Part shown: piece by piece, positions 9,346 through 18,456 of the stretch
Layout: each line of letters starts with the position of its first letter
Position numbering within the stretch: the first letter of the stretch is position 1
Assembly: GCA_963718315.1 (NCBI GenBank)
Contig: CAVQZC010000006.1
Location: 248,001-312,000, forward strand
From: CAVQZC01 sp963718315
GTDB lineage: Bacteria; Actinomycetota; Thermoleophilia; Gaiellales; JAICJC01
Direction of reading: 5' to 3'
DNA length: 64,000 bases
Position numbers and translations under genes: made by a program
The notes under the pieces: generated by a model
The model's input: only the letters and a program-made list of their open reading frames with translations
The model's database searches: none
What the model was told of the DNA's origin: nothing

Positions 9346-9852
9346 ATGCAGATCCGACCGATCGAGGAGCCCGAGATCCAGCCGCTGGGGGAGCTCATCG
9401 TCAGCGCCTACGGCTCCCAGGGGCCGTTGTCTGATGAGTACGCCGAGACGCTGCGCGATGTCGCCTCCCGTGTGCGCGAGGCATCCGTGCTGGTCGCCGT
9501 GAACGGAGACGGCCGTGTGCTGGGCGGCGTCACCTACGTTGACAGCTCCGACAACGTCTATGCAGAGTTCACGGCACCCGACGACTCGGCGTTTCGGATG
9601 TTGGCGGTCGATCCGACCAACCAGGGCGGTGGCGTGGGACGGGCGCTGGTGGAAGCGGTGATCGAACGCGCCCGGCAGGATGGCAAGCGGCGGCTGACGC
9701 TGCTGACGGCGCCATGGATGGAGGCCGCGCACCGGCTCTACGCCAGGCTTGGCTTCGTTCCGGCGCCCGAGCTGGACAGGGTCGTCGAGTCGGGCCTCCG
9801 GCTGCGGGGCTTCGCCCTCGAACTAGATGATCCAGCGAACGACAAGGGGTAG
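9346..9852 (+). CDS. GNAT family N-acetyltransferase
   Basis: Acetyl-CoA-dependent acetyltransferase of 168 residues. The conserved acetyl-CoA loop appears as MLAVDPTNQGGGVGRALVEA (motif A, Q/R-x-x-G-x-G/A version), followed by LLTAPWMEAAHRLYARLGF, the usual motif B with its late Tyr. The substrate cannot be read from sequence. The ATG at 9346 is favoured because the protein begins with the family N-terminus RPIEEPEIQPL and because a -10-like box abuts it. The gene diverges from ftsH and ends two bases before the CocE-type hydrolase, probably one transcript with it. Confidence 0.88.
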   Translation: MQIRPIEEPEIQPLGELIVSAYGSQGPLSDEYAETLRDVASRVREASVLVAVNGDGRVLGGVTYVDSSDNVYAEFTAPDDSAFRMLAVDPTNQGGGVGRALVEAVIERARQDGKRRLTLLTAPWMEAAHRLYARLGFVPAPELDRVVESGLRLRGFALELDDPANDKG

Positions 9853-9854
9853 GT

Positions 9855-11882
9855 ATGGCAACTGTCCGGGAGCTGCGCCGTCCGGTGGAGCTGATTGAGA
9901 ACGAGTGGGTGACGCTGTCCGACGGCACCCGGCTGGCGGCCAAGATCTGGCTGCCGGAGGGCGCCACCGAGAATCCGGTGCCGGCGATCTTCGAGTTCCT
10001 GCCCTACCGCAAGGGCGACGGTACGGTGATCCGCGACGAGCTGCGCTACCCGTACTTCGCCGCCCATGGCTACGCCGGCGTGCGCGTCGACCTGCGCGGC
10101 AGCGGTGAGTCGGACGGGATCCTCGACGACGAGTACAGCCCTCAGGAGCTGGCCGATGCCGTCGAGACGATCGCCTGGATCGCCGGCCAGGAGTGGTGCA
10201 CCGGCTCGGTCGGCATGACCGGCATCTCGTGGGGCGGGTTCAACGCGCTGCAGGTGGCCGCCCTGCAGCCGCCGGCGCTGAAGGCGATCATCACGCTCTG
10301 CTCGACCGACGACCGCTACGGCGACGACGTCCACTACCGGGGTGGAGCGGTCGAGGGGCTGGACATGCTGCACTGGTCGGCCTACATGCTGATGGCCAAC
10401 GGCCAGCCGCCCGACCCCGCGCTGGTCGGCGAGCGCTGGCGCGAGATGTGGTTAGCACGGATGGACGCCAACGAACCGCTGGTCGCGACCTGGCTGGCCC
10501 ATCAGCGGCGAGACGCCTACTGGAAGCACGGCTCGGTGTGCGAGGACTACTCGGCGATCACCTGTGCCGTGTATGCGGTGGGCGGCTGGCAGGACGGCTA
10601 CACCAACGCCATCCCCCGGCTGCTTCAGAACCTTTCCTGCCCGCGCAAGGGACTGATCGGGCCGTGGGGCCACAAGTTCCCGCACACCGCCACGCCCGGC
10701 CCGGCGATCGGCTTCCTGCAGGAGTCGCTGCGGTTCTGGGATCAGTGGCTGAAGGACGAGGACACCGGCGTCATGGACGAGCCGATGCTGCGCGCCTACG
10801 TGCACGACAGCATCCGGCCGCAGCCGACGTATCCGATGCGCCCCGGTCGCTGGTTTGCCGACACCGCCTGGCCGCCTCCGTCGGCTACGGAGCGCAGCTG
10901 GTACCTGAGCGCCGACGGCCTGCTGGGAGATCAGCCCGGCGCGGCCGCCGAGCTCCGGGTGAGCGGACTGCTGGCGACGGCCATCGCGACGTCCGGCACG
11001 TGGTGTGGCGAGGGCGCGGCGGCGGATTCGCCAGGCGACCAGCGCACCGAGGACGGGGCATCGCTCTGCTTCACGTCGCAGCCGCTGGCAGAGCCGGTGT
11101 CGTTCCTGGGCTTCCCGCGGGTGGCGCTCGAGCTGGCGAGCGACCGGCCGGTCGCCGGCCTCTGCGTCCGCCTCTGCGAGGTCTTCGCGGACGGCGCCTC
11201 GGCGCTGGTCAGCCGCCAGATCCTCAACCTGACGCATCGCGACAGCGACGAGCACCCCGAGCCGATGGTCCCCGGCCAGAAGACGAAGGTCACCGTGCAG
11301 CTCGATGCGAACGGCCATCGGTTCGCCGCCGGCAGCCGGATTCGCGTGGCCATCAGTCCCAACTACTGGCCCTGGATGTGGCCGGCGCCCGAGCCGGTCA
11401 CGCTCACCATCTTCGCCGGCCCGGGGTGCAGGCTCGAGCTGCCCGTGCTACCGCAGAGCTTCCCGGAGCCCCCGCCGTTCGAGGAGCCGGAGATACCGCC
11501 GCCGCTGCCGTATCAGACGCTGGCGGTTGGAACGCCGTGCCGCGAGGTGACGACCGACGCCGTGGCAGGGACGACGCGGATGCGGTTCCTGTGGGAGTCG
11601 GGCGACGATGTGCTGCTACCGACCGGGATGCGCAGCAAGTTCGAGAACGAGGCGGTCTACTCGATCAAGGAGGGCGAGCCGCTCTCGGCGTCGGTGACCG
11701 TGATGATGGCGATCGAGTTCGAGCGTGAGGAGCGTGACTGGATGATCCGAATCGAGACGGTCAGCGAGATGAGCTGTGACCACGACACCTTCCGGGTCAC
11801 CGACCGGCTCGACGCCTTCGAGAACGGCGCGCGGGTGCGGGCTCAGACCTGGCACAACGAGATCCCGAGGGACCTCGGATGA
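9855..11882 (+). CDS. CocE/NonD family alpha/beta hydrolase (X-Pro dipeptidyl-peptidase-like)
   Basis: Serine hydrolase of the cocaine-esterase/X-Pro dipeptidyl-peptidase group, 675 residues. The N-terminal alpha/beta domain has the nucleophile elbow GISWGG, preceded by VDLRGSGESDG; the acid lies in the GGWQDGYTN region and the catalytic His in GPWGHKFPH. A C-terminal jelly-roll domain (about 370-560) with the SPNYWPW segment follows, as in CocE. An extra tail of about 100 residues resembles a lipid-binding-like beta domain. GGGGTAGGT just before the ATG is a good ribosome site. The stop overlaps the following SDR start (ATGA). Likely acts on an ester or amide; the actual substrate is unknown. 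Confidence 0.9.
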   Translation: MATVRELRRPVELIENEWVTLSDGTRLAAKIWLPEGATENPVPAIFEFLPYRKGDGTVIRDELRYPYFAAHGYAGVRVDLRGSGESDGILDDEYSPQELADAVETIAWIAGQEWCTGSVGMTGISWGGFNALQVAALQPPALKAIITLCSTDDRYGDDVHYRGGAVEGLDMLHWSAYMLMANGQPPDPALVGERWREMWLARMDANEPLVATWLAHQRRDAYWKHGSVCEDYSAITCAVYAVGGWQDGYTNAIPRLLQNLSCPRKGLIGPWGHKFPHTATPGPAIGFLQESLRFWDQWLKDEDTGVMDEPMLRAYVHDSIRPQPTYPMRPGRWFADTAWPPPSATERSWYLSADGLLGDQPGAAAELRVSGLLATAIATSGTWCGEGAAADSPGDQRTEDGASLCFTSQPLAEPVSFLGFPRVALELASDRPVAGLCVRLCEVFADGASALVSRQILNLTHRDSDEHPEPMVPGQKTKVTVQLDANGHRFAAGSRIRVAISPNYWPWMWPAPEPVTLTIFAGPGCRLELPVLPQSFPEPPPFEEPEIPPPLPYQTLAVGTPCREVTTDAVAGTTRMRFLWESGDDVLLPTGMRSKFENEAVYSIKEGEPLSASVTVMMAIEFEREERDWMIRIETVSEMSCDHDTFRVTDRLDAFENGARVRAQTWHNEIPRDLG

Positions 11883-12637
11883 GCGGCGTCGATGGAAGGG
11901 TCGCGTTGGTCACCGGCGCCGGCCGGGGCATCGGCCGGGCCACGGCGCTGCTGCTGGCGTCGCGCGGCGCGAGGGTGATGGCGACGTCCCGCAACCAGGC
12001 GGAGCTGGAGGCGCTCGGCGGCATCGACTGGGTAACTGCCGACCTGGCGGCCGATGCCGACCGCGAGCGGATCGTTGCCGAGACCGAGAAGCGGCTCGGC
12101 CCGATCGAGCTGCTGGTGAACAACGCCGGGCTCGGGTCGGCGCACGAGCGGCGGATCTGGGAGCAGTCCGCCGAGGTCTGGCGGCAGACGATGGACATCA
12201 ACCTGGATGCGCCGTTCGATCTCTGCCGGCGGACGGTCGGGGGGATGGTCGACCGGGGCTACGGCCGGTGCGTGTTCGTCGCATCCACGGCGGCGAAGCT
12301 GGCGGAGACCGAGGGCAGCGCCTACTCCGCGTCCAAGTCGGGGCTGCTCGGACTGATGCGCTCGGTCGCCCAGGATGCCGGGCCGCACGGCGTCACCTCA
12401 AACGCGGTGCTGCCCGGATGGGTGCGCACCGAGATGGCCGAGCGCTCGGCCAGGGCGGAGGCCGAGGCACGGGGCATCACCACCGACCAGGTGTGGGCAG
12501 AGCGGGCGTCCCTCTACCCGCCCGGCCGCGTCCTGGAGCCGCAGGAGGTCGCCGAGATGATCGCCTTCCTCTGCACCGAGGAGTCGGGCGGCGTCAGCGG
12601 CGAGTCGATCACAGTCGCGCTGGGCTCTCCGTGGTGA
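11879..12637 (+). CDS. Short-chain dehydrogenase/reductase
   Basis: Classical SDR oxidoreductase of 252 residues using NAD(P)(H). TGAGRGIG binds the cofactor (residues about 13-20), NNAG lies at about 80-83, and the catalytic Ser and Tyr-x-x-x-Lys appear as VAST and YSASK. PGWVRTEM after the active site is typical. The four-base overlap with the upstream CocE-type hydrolase suggests the two act on one compound, for example release of a hydroxy product by the hydrolase followed by oxidation; this is inference from context only. It is followed directly, with overlap, by a small membrane protein. Confidence 0.93.
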   Translation: MSGVDGRVALVTGAGRGIGRATALLLASRGARVMATSRNQAELEALGGIDWVTADLAADADRERIVAETEKRLGPIELLVNNAGLGSAHERRIWEQSAEVWRQTMDINLDAPFDLCRRTVGGMVDRGYGRCVFVASTAAKLAETEGSAYSASKSGLLGLMRSVAQDAGPHGVTSNAVLPGWVRTEMAERSARAEAEARGITTDQVWAERASLYPPGRVLEPQEVAEMIAFLCTEESGGVSGESITVALGSPW

Positions 12638-13047
12638 ACCGGCTGCCGCCCATCGCGTTTGTGCTTGCGACCGCTGCAGTGGTGTGGAGCGTGGCCGTGG
12701 TCGCGGCTGTGTACTGGCTGCCAGTCTACTCGAGCTCGGTTCCGACCCTTTCCTGCCACTCCGGAACGTGCGCGGTGACCGGATCGAGCAGGACGTTGGT
12801 CGGGGTGAACGGAGACCGAGTTCTGGCGATCGTGGGAGTTCTTGTGGCGATGGCGGTGGTGGGCTGGATCGGGCTGCACTTCCGCTGCAAACGCGGCAGT
12901 CGTCTCGGCCTCGGGCTCGGATGGGCGGCGGCCGCCCCGGCAACGGTGCTCGCGTTCATCTCGTTCGGTCTGTCGGTGTTCGTCTTGCCGCTTAGCCTGA
13001 TGATGCTGTTCGCAGCAGCGAAGACGCCCTCGCCTCGCGCCACCTAG
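12634..13047 (+). CDS. Small membrane protein of unknown function
   Basis: 137 residues with three hydrophobic segments: near the N-terminus (about 5-27), in the middle (about 62-82) and C-terminal (about 95-128). A short extracytoplasmic loop between the first two holds two Cys in LSCHSGTC. GTG at 12634 overlaps the SDR stop (GTGA); another GTG lies at 12631. I do not recognise a family. Position at the end of the GNAT-hydrolase-SDR group suggests co-transcription, and a strong hairpin follows. Confidence 0.65.
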   Translation: MNRLPPIAFVLATAAVVWSVAVVAAVYWLPVYSSSVPTLSCHSGTCAVTGSSRTLVGVNGDRVLAIVGVLVAMAVVGWIGLHFRCKRGSRLGLGLGWAAAAPATVLAFISFGLSVFVLPLSLMMLFAAAKTPSPRAT

Positions 13048-13078
13048 ACCGCCGACCGATGTACGAGCCGTGGCGACC

Positions 13079-13099
13079 GGCGACGCCGCCGGCGTCGCC
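13079..13099. terminator. Bidirectional hairpin between convergent genes
   Basis: GGCGACGCC and GGCGTCGCC form a perfect 9-bp stem with a 3-nt loop in the 90-bp gap between the convergent membrane-protein and GGDEF/EAL genes. There is no long T-run, as is common in GC-rich genomes. Confidence 0.6.
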
Positions 13100-13136
13100 T
13101 TCAACGGCGCGCCGAACTGGCGGGGCCTGGGCCGGG

Positions 13137-15773
13137 CTACGCAGCCGGTCGCTGCGAGAGCCGGGCGAAGGCCGCCGGGATCTCGTCGGCCGGGAGCGGG
13201 CGGGCGAAGTGGTAGCCCTGGCCCTGGAGGCAGCCGTTGGCGACCAGGAACTCGCGCTGGGCGAGCGTCTCGATGCCCTCGGCGAGCGGCTGGATGCCGA
13301 GGTTGCGCGCCAGCTGGATGATGGCCAGCACGATCGAGGCGGCATCCTGGTCCTGGGGCAGGTCGCGCACGAAGGAGCGGTCGATCTTGAGCGTGCTGAC
13401 GTGCATCTGCTTCAGCCGTGAGAGCGAGGAGTAGCCGGTGCCGAAGTCGTCGATCGCAAGCTGGATGCCGAGCTCGGACAGCTCGTGCAGCACGCGCTGG
13501 GTGCGGTCGGGGTCGGTCATCGCGGCGGTCTCGGTGACCTCGATCATCAGCTTGCGCGGGTCAAACCGATGGCGCCGCACTGCGGCTGACAGCTTCGGGA
13601 CCAGCTCGATCTGCCAGAGCACCGGAGGCAGGTTGATGGCGACGTCGATGTCGATGCCCTGGTCGTGCCACTGCTTGGCCTGTGAGATGGCGGCGTCCAT
13701 CACCCAGTCCGAGAGCGGGCCGATCATGCCGATCCGCTCGGCCAGGGGGATGAAGTCGGAGGGCGGGAGCAGCCCGCGCTGTGGGTCGCTCCAGCGGATC
13801 AGCGCCTCGACGCCGATCATCGTGTCCGACCGCAGGTCGAGCACCGGCTGGTAGTGGAGCAGGAACTCGTCGCGCTCCAGCGCGCGCCGCAGGCGGCTCG
13901 ACAGCGAGAGCTGCTTGCGGGCGTCTGCCGGCATCGCCGATGGCTCCGGCTGTACCCCACTGCGAGACGAGCGGCTGCGTTCCACCGACGCGCCGGCCTC
14001 GCGGATCAGGCCGTCGACGTCCAGGGCGTCACGCGGGCACACGGAGTGGCCGACGGTGACGCCGACGAACAGCTCGATGCCGTCGATCTCGAAGGGCGCC
14101 TCGAGGGCCATCTTGATCTGGCCGCCGATCGCCTGCGCGATCTGGAGGGCGTCTGCCAGGTTGGAATCGGTGCGGCCGTCGCTGGTCGGCTCGAGGTCGG
14201 CGATCAGGATCAGGAACTCGTCACCGCTCTGACGGGCGACCACGTCGGCGGCGCGGGTCACGCGCCGTAGCCGGTCGGCGGCCTGCCGCAGCAGCTCGTC
14301 GCCGGCGGCCAGCCCGAAGCTGTCGTTGACCAGCTTGAAGCCGTTGATGTCGACCAGCAGGACGGCGACCACCAGGCCCTGGCGGGCGGCGCGGGCCAGC
14401 GCCAGCTCGAGGTGCTCGGTGAACATCAGCCGGTTCGGCAGGCCGGTGACCCCGTCGTGATAGCTCAGGTGCTGCACCTGTTCCTCGGCGTGGCGGCGGG
14501 CGGTGATGTCGCTCATCACGGCGACCCAGTGGGTGGTCATCCCGTCGGAGACCACCGGGGAGAGCGACACCTCGTTCCAGAACGGGGTGCCGTCCTTGCG
14601 GTAGTTCACGAGCGTGGCCTCGTGCTCGCGGCCCTCGGCGATCGCCTGCTTGACCTCCTCCACCGTTGCCTGATCGGTATCGGCCCCCTGGAGCACCGCC
14701 AGGTTCCGGCCCACGAACTCGTCCTCGGCATAGCCGGTGATGCGCTCGAACGCCGCGTTCGCGTAGACCACCGGCAGGTGCTCGGCGAGTGCGTCCATGA
14801 TCACGATCCCGCTGTGGGCAGCAGCCAGAGCGCGGTCGTGCAGCCGCAGCGTCCGCCGCGCCGCCACCCGGCGGCTGATGTCGCGGAGGTAGATGGTGAA
14901 GGCGGCCGGGCCGTCCGTGCCGACCGGGGTCAGGGTCAGCTCGGCCGGAAACTGCGATCCATCGTGGCGGATGGCCGTGACCTCGAGCCGCGAGCCCACC
15001 GCACGGTCGGCGACATCCTCGGTGCTGCAGGCCAGCCCCAGCATGTCGCCGTGCTCGTCGGGGATCAGGGCGAGATCGAAGAAGGACGTGCCGATCGCCT
15101 GTTCGCGGGTGCGGCCGAATGCCTGCTCGGCGGCCGGGTTCCACTCGACTACCCGGCCCTCGCTGGTGATGGTGACGATGCAGTCGGAGGCGCCGTGGAG
15201 CACGGCCCGGGTCATCGCGTCGCTGCGGCGGGCGGCGCCGCGGGCCCGCTCGCGCTCGATGTACTGGCCCAGCTGGGCGCCGACGGAGGCGAGCAGCGCC
15301 AGCCGGTGCTGGTCGGGCTCGCGGACGTCGGTGGAGAAGAACTCGATGGCGCCGACCACCTCGCCTGCCACGACGAGGGGGAACGCGAATGCGGTGTGCA
15401 GGCCGAGCTGGGCGGTGTTGCGGACGCGCTCGGAGCGTGCCATGCCGGCGACGTCCGGCACCCAGACCGCGCTGCGCTCGTGCCACGCGCGGCCCGGAAT
15501 CCCGCTGCCCTCCGCGAACGTGGTGCCGCGCGCGAGGAGCTCGAACTGGGTGGCGTCGATGCCCTCGGCGCTCCACACCTCGAGGCAGCTCAGCCGCTGC
15601 GTCTCGCGGTCGACGACCCACATTGCCCCCAGCTGCCAGTCCAGGTAGGTGCCCAGCGACTGCAGCGCGCGAGGCGCGGCCTCTTCGAGGCTCGCGGACT
15701 CGGCCAGCGCATGCGTCGCCGCATCCTGTACGGCGAGGCGTGCAGCAGCTTGGTGCCCTTCCCTGGGTAGCAC
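13137..15773 (-). CDS. GAF-PAS-PAS-GGDEF-EAL cyclic-di-GMP signalling protein
   Basis: Putative bifunctional cyclic-di-GMP enzyme of 878 residues with no membrane segment, so a cytosolic sensor. Order: GAF (about 20-165), PAS (about 185-300), PAS/PAC (about 310-430, with an N-Y-R-K-D-G-T-P-F-W segment as in flavin-type PAS domains), GGDEF (about 435-600) and EAL (about 630-870). The cyclase active loop reads SGDEF instead of GGDEF. The EAL domain looks competent: EALIRW, DDFGTGYSS, LKIDRSF and EGIET are all present, although the metal-binding Asn sits in NLPP rather than NxS. It diverges from the MFS gene across 64 bp. Confidence 0.93.
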   Translation of the reverse strand: MLPREGHQAAARLAVQDAATHALAESASLEEAAPRALQSLGTYLDWQLGAMWVVDRETQRLSCLEVWSAEGIDATQFELLARGTTFAEGSGIPGRAWHERSAVWVPDVAGMARSERVRNTAQLGLHTAFAFPLVVAGEVVGAIEFFSTDVREPDQHRLALLASVGAQLGQYIERERARGAARRSDAMTRAVLHGASDCIVTITSEGRVVEWNPAAEQAFGRTREQAIGTSFFDLALIPDEHGDMLGLACSTEDVADRAVGSRLEVTAIRHDGSQFPAELTLTPVGTDGPAAFTIYLRDISRRVAARRTLRLHDRALAAAHSGIVIMDALAEHLPVVYANAAFERITGYAEDEFVGRNLAVLQGADTDQATVEEVKQAIAEGREHEATLVNYRKDGTPFWNEVSLSPVVSDGMTTHWVAVMSDITARRHAEEQVQHLSYHDGVTGLPNRLMFTEHLELALARAARQGLVVAVLLVDINGFKLVNDSFGLAAGDELLRQAADRLRRVTRAADVVARQSGDEFLILIADLEPTSDGRTDSNLADALQIAQAIGGQIKMALEAPFEIDGIELFVGVTVGHSVCPRDALDVDGLIREAGASVERSRSSRSGVQPEPSAMPADARKQLSLSSRLRRALERDEFLLHYQPVLDLRSDTMIGVEALIRWSDPQRGLLPPSDFIPLAERIGMIGPLSDWVMDAAISQAKQWHDQGIDIDVAINLPPVLWQIELVPKLSAAVRRHRFDPRKLMIEVTETAAMTDPDRTQRVLHELSELGIQLAIDDFGTGYSSLSRLKQMHVSTLKIDRSFVRDLPQDQDAASIVLAIIQLARNLGIQPLAEGIETLAQREFLVANGCLQGQGYHFARPLPADEIPAAFARLSQRPAA

Positions 15774-15837
15774 GACCCGCTAATCGGCTTTGTTACGAGG
15801 TAATTGAGCGTGAGCAGGGGGTCTCGCGTAGCATCGA

Positions 15838-17004
15838 GTGATGCGCCGGCTGACCCTGCTGATCGCCCTCCTGGTGATGTTCGACCTCGCGATGTTCTCG
15901 GCAATCGTGCCGCTGGTGCCGAAACTTGCCGCCACCCTCGGCCTCTCGAAGTTCGAGACCGGGGTGCTGGTCGGCGCCTACAGCGTGTCCGTTGTGCTGG
16001 CGGCGGTGCCCGTCGGCCACCTCGCAGACCGGGTTGGGCCAAAGCCGGTGACGCTGGTCGGCGCGCTGGTGATGGCGTCCGCCACCGTCCTGTTCGCCGT
16101 GGCGGGAACGTTCTGGGTCGTGCTCGTGGCGCGGGTGCTGCAGGGCCTCGGCTCGGCGATCGCCTGGAGCGCCGGCCTGGCCTGGCTGGCCGGCCGGACG
16201 CCGGTGGAGCACCGCGGCCGGGCACTGGGATTCGCCAACTCGTCGGCCACCATAGGCATGATCGCCGGCCCGCTGCTGGGCGGGGCGGCCGCGTCGCAGT
16301 TCGGCGTCCGCGACACGTTTCTCAGCGTCGCCGTTGTCTGCCTGGGCCTGACGGCGTGGGCGGCGATCGAGCCCGGCGCACCGGCGTCGGCGCACCGCGA
16401 GGGAGCCCTGCGGCCCGCCGTCAGGCTGGCACTCGCCAACCGGCTGATCGTCTACAGCATGCTGGTGATCGGACTGGTCTCGGTCGTCGGCGGCACGCTG
16501 CAGGTGCTGCTGCCGCTGCGGCTCAGCGACCTCGGGGTCTCGCAGTCGGCGATCGGCTGGCTGTACGCGGCCGGCTCGATCCTGGGCGCCGTTGCCATCT
16601 ACACCACGGGCCGGGTCGGCGACCGCGTCGGCAGGCTGCCGCTGGCACGCGTCGACATCGTCCTGCTGGCGGGGGCGTTGGCGGTGCTGCTGCTGGAGCT
16701 GGGCGCGGCCGAATGCGCCGTGATGCTGATCGTTATCAGCCCGCTGCTCTCCGTCCTCTATGGGGTCGGCTACCCGCTGGCCGCCGACGGTGCCGACCGG
16801 GCCGGGCTCGGACACGGACTGGTGCTCGGCCTGATCAACCTGCTGTGGGGGATCGGTGCGGTGGTCGGCCCGGTGCTCGGCGGCGCCCTGGCCGGGTTGG
16901 CCGGGGACGGGGTCACCTTCGCGGCGCTGGTGGCGGTCTGCCTGGCCTCGGCGGTGGCAATCGGCCGCGGCATGGCCGTGCCCGACCCGCAACGCGCAGC
17001 GTAG
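15838..17004 (+). CDS. Major facilitator superfamily transporter
   Basis: 388-residue membrane transporter with about 12 hydrophobic segments. The MFS motif A appears as GHLADRVGPKPV between TM2 and TM3 and is echoed in the second half as GRVGDRVGRLP. The substrate is unknown. ATG 15838 starts a run of three closely spaced genes (MFS, glycosyltransferase, thioredoxin-like) separated by 12 and 6 bp, so a common transcript is likely. Confidence 0.9.
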   Translation: MMRRLTLLIALLVMFDLAMFSAIVPLVPKLAATLGLSKFETGVLVGAYSVSVVLAAVPVGHLADRVGPKPVTLVGALVMASATVLFAVAGTFWVVLVARVLQGLGSAIAWSAGLAWLAGRTPVEHRGRALGFANSSATIGMIAGPLLGGAAASQFGVRDTFLSVAVVCLGLTAWAAIEPGAPASAHREGALRPAVRLALANRLIVYSMLVIGLVSVVGGTLQVLLPLRLSDLGVSQSAIGWLYAAGSILGAVAIYTTGRVGDRVGRLPLARVDIVLLAGALAVLLLELGAAECAVMLIVISPLLSVLYGVGYPLAADGADRAGLGHGLVLGLINLLWGIGAVVGPVLGGALAGLAGDGVTFAALVAVCLASAVAIGRGMAVPDPQRAA

Positions 17005-17016
17005 AGTCAGCCCGGC

Positions 17017-18021
17017 GTGCGCATCCTGCTGCTGAGCAACATGTACCCCAGCGAGTCCCGGCCCGACTACGGGGTGTTCGTCGCCCGCATGGCCGACGCG
17101 CTGCGCGGGGCGGGGCACGAGGTCGACGAGGCGGTCATCCGCGACGACCGGCGGGGGCGCCTGCGGACGCCGCTCAAGTACCTGCGGCTGCTGGGCACGG
17201 CGCGGGCGCTGGCCCGTCGCACCAGCCCCGACGTGGTCTACGCCCACTACCTGGTGCCGACCGGGATCGTCGCCGCCCTGACCGGGGTGCCGTTCGTGGT
17301 CACCGCCCACGGCGGCGACGTCGAGAACGCCCGCGGCAGCCTGCCGCTGCGGTGGGCGACGCGGTGGGTGATCCGGAGGGCGGCAGCCGTGATCTGCGTC
17401 TCGGAGTACCTGGCGCTGCGGCTGCCGGAGGCGCCCCAGCGGCTGGCGGTGATCGACTCCGGCGTCGACACGCACCGGTTCGCGGCGGCGCCCCGCCACG
17501 CCGACGGCGGCCCGCGGTTCCTGTTCGTCGGCTCGCTGACCGAGCGCAAGAACGTCGGGCGCCTGATCGACGCCTTCGTCCGCCTCGGCGAGGGGTCTCT
17601 GGTGGTCGCCGGCAGCGGGCCGCTGGAGGATGAGCTGCGGGCGCGGGCGGCGCCCGGCGTTCGCTTCGCCGGCAGGCTGAACCGGGACGAGGTCGCCTCG
17701 GCGCTGCGAGACGCCGACATCCTCTGCCTTCCGAGCATCGTCGAGCCGTTCGGCCAGGCAGCCCTGGAGGCGCTGGCCAGCGGGCGGCCGGTGGTGGCCA
17801 CCAGAGTCGGCGGGCCGCCCGAGTACCTGACCGAGGCGTGCGGGGTGCTGGTGGATCCGCTCGATGTTGACTCGATTGCCAACGGGCTGCGGCGCGCGAT
17901 GACACTCCCCGTGCCGTGCCCGGCCGCGCTGACGGTTGCCCGCGAGCACGATGTCGACCGCCAGGCGGCGCGTGTCGCGGAGGTACTGCGCGCGGTATCC
18001 TCCAGTCACGATGACGGGTAG
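17017..18021 (+). CDS. Glycosyltransferase family 4
   Basis: Retaining GT-B glycosyltransferase of 334 residues. The N-terminal domain begins RILLLSNMYPSESRPDYG, as in GT4 enzymes, and has the acceptor-side VTAHGGD loop. The C-terminal nucleotide-sugar domain contains LFVGSLTERKNV and the E-x7-E element in PFGQAALEALASGRPVVAT. It starts with GTG. The likely role is sugar transfer to a lipid or cell-wall precursor; neither donor nor acceptor can be deduced. Confidence 0.92.
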   Translation: MRILLLSNMYPSESRPDYGVFVARMADALRGAGHEVDEAVIRDDRRGRLRTPLKYLRLLGTARALARRTSPDVVYAHYLVPTGIVAALTGVPFVVTAHGGDVENARGSLPLRWATRWVIRRAAAVICVSEYLALRLPEAPQRLAVIDSGVDTHRFAAAPRHADGGPRFLFVGSLTERKNVGRLIDAFVRLGEGSLVVAGSGPLEDELRARAAPGVRFAGRLNRDEVASALRDADILCLPSIVEPFGQAALEALASGRPVVATRVGGPPEYLTEACGVLVDPLDVDSIANGLRRAMTLPVPCPAALTVAREHDVDRQAARVAEVLRAVSSSHDDG

Positions 18022-18027
18022 GCTGGC

Positions 18028-18456
18028 TTGACCGCGCTCGTCTTGGGGACTGTGGTCGCGGTGATCGTCGCGCTCGTGGTGTTCGATGGGCGGCGCAGGG
18101 CTGCGCGCATCCGGCTGCCCGCTGTTGTCAGCGCAGACGAGCTGGGACTGCCTGACCTGCCGCCCGGTGGCGTCCTGCTGCAGTTCTCGTCGCCGGCCTC
18201 GCTGCCCTGCCGGGTGGCGCTGAACCGGCTGGCGGCCGTCGCCGCCCCCTCACAGGGCAGGGTGCGCGTGATCGAGATGCAGGCCTACCGGCGCACCTAC
18301 CTGGCCGAGCGCCTCGGCGTCCGCTCGACGCCGACCATCTACTTCGTCGGGTCCGACGGCGTCGTCCGCTGGTGCTGGTCGCGCGCGCCGGAGCGCTGGG
18401 AGCTGCTGGAGCTGCTGGGCTCGGTTCAGGCGCCGGCGCCGGCCGTGCTCAGGTAG
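18028..18456 (+). CDS. Membrane-anchored thioredoxin-fold protein
   Basis: 142 residues with an N-terminal TM segment (about 3-22) and a thioredoxin-like domain. The active-site region reads SPASLPCR, so only one Cys occupies the CxxC position, while the cis-proline loop is kept as RSTPTIYF. A single-Cys protein cannot cycle like a standard thioredoxin and may act by mixed disulfide or have a structural role. TTG at 18028 is the start that captures the TM segment. The last 30 bp overlap the tail of the convergent aldo-keto reductase gene. Confidence 0.7.
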   Translation: MTALVLGTVVAVIVALVVFDGRRRAARIRLPAVVSADELGLPDLPPGGVLLQFSSPASLPCRVALNRLAAVAAPSQGRVRVIEMQAYRRTYLAERLGVRSTPTIYFVGSDGVVRWCWSRAPERWELLELLGSVQAPAPAVLR

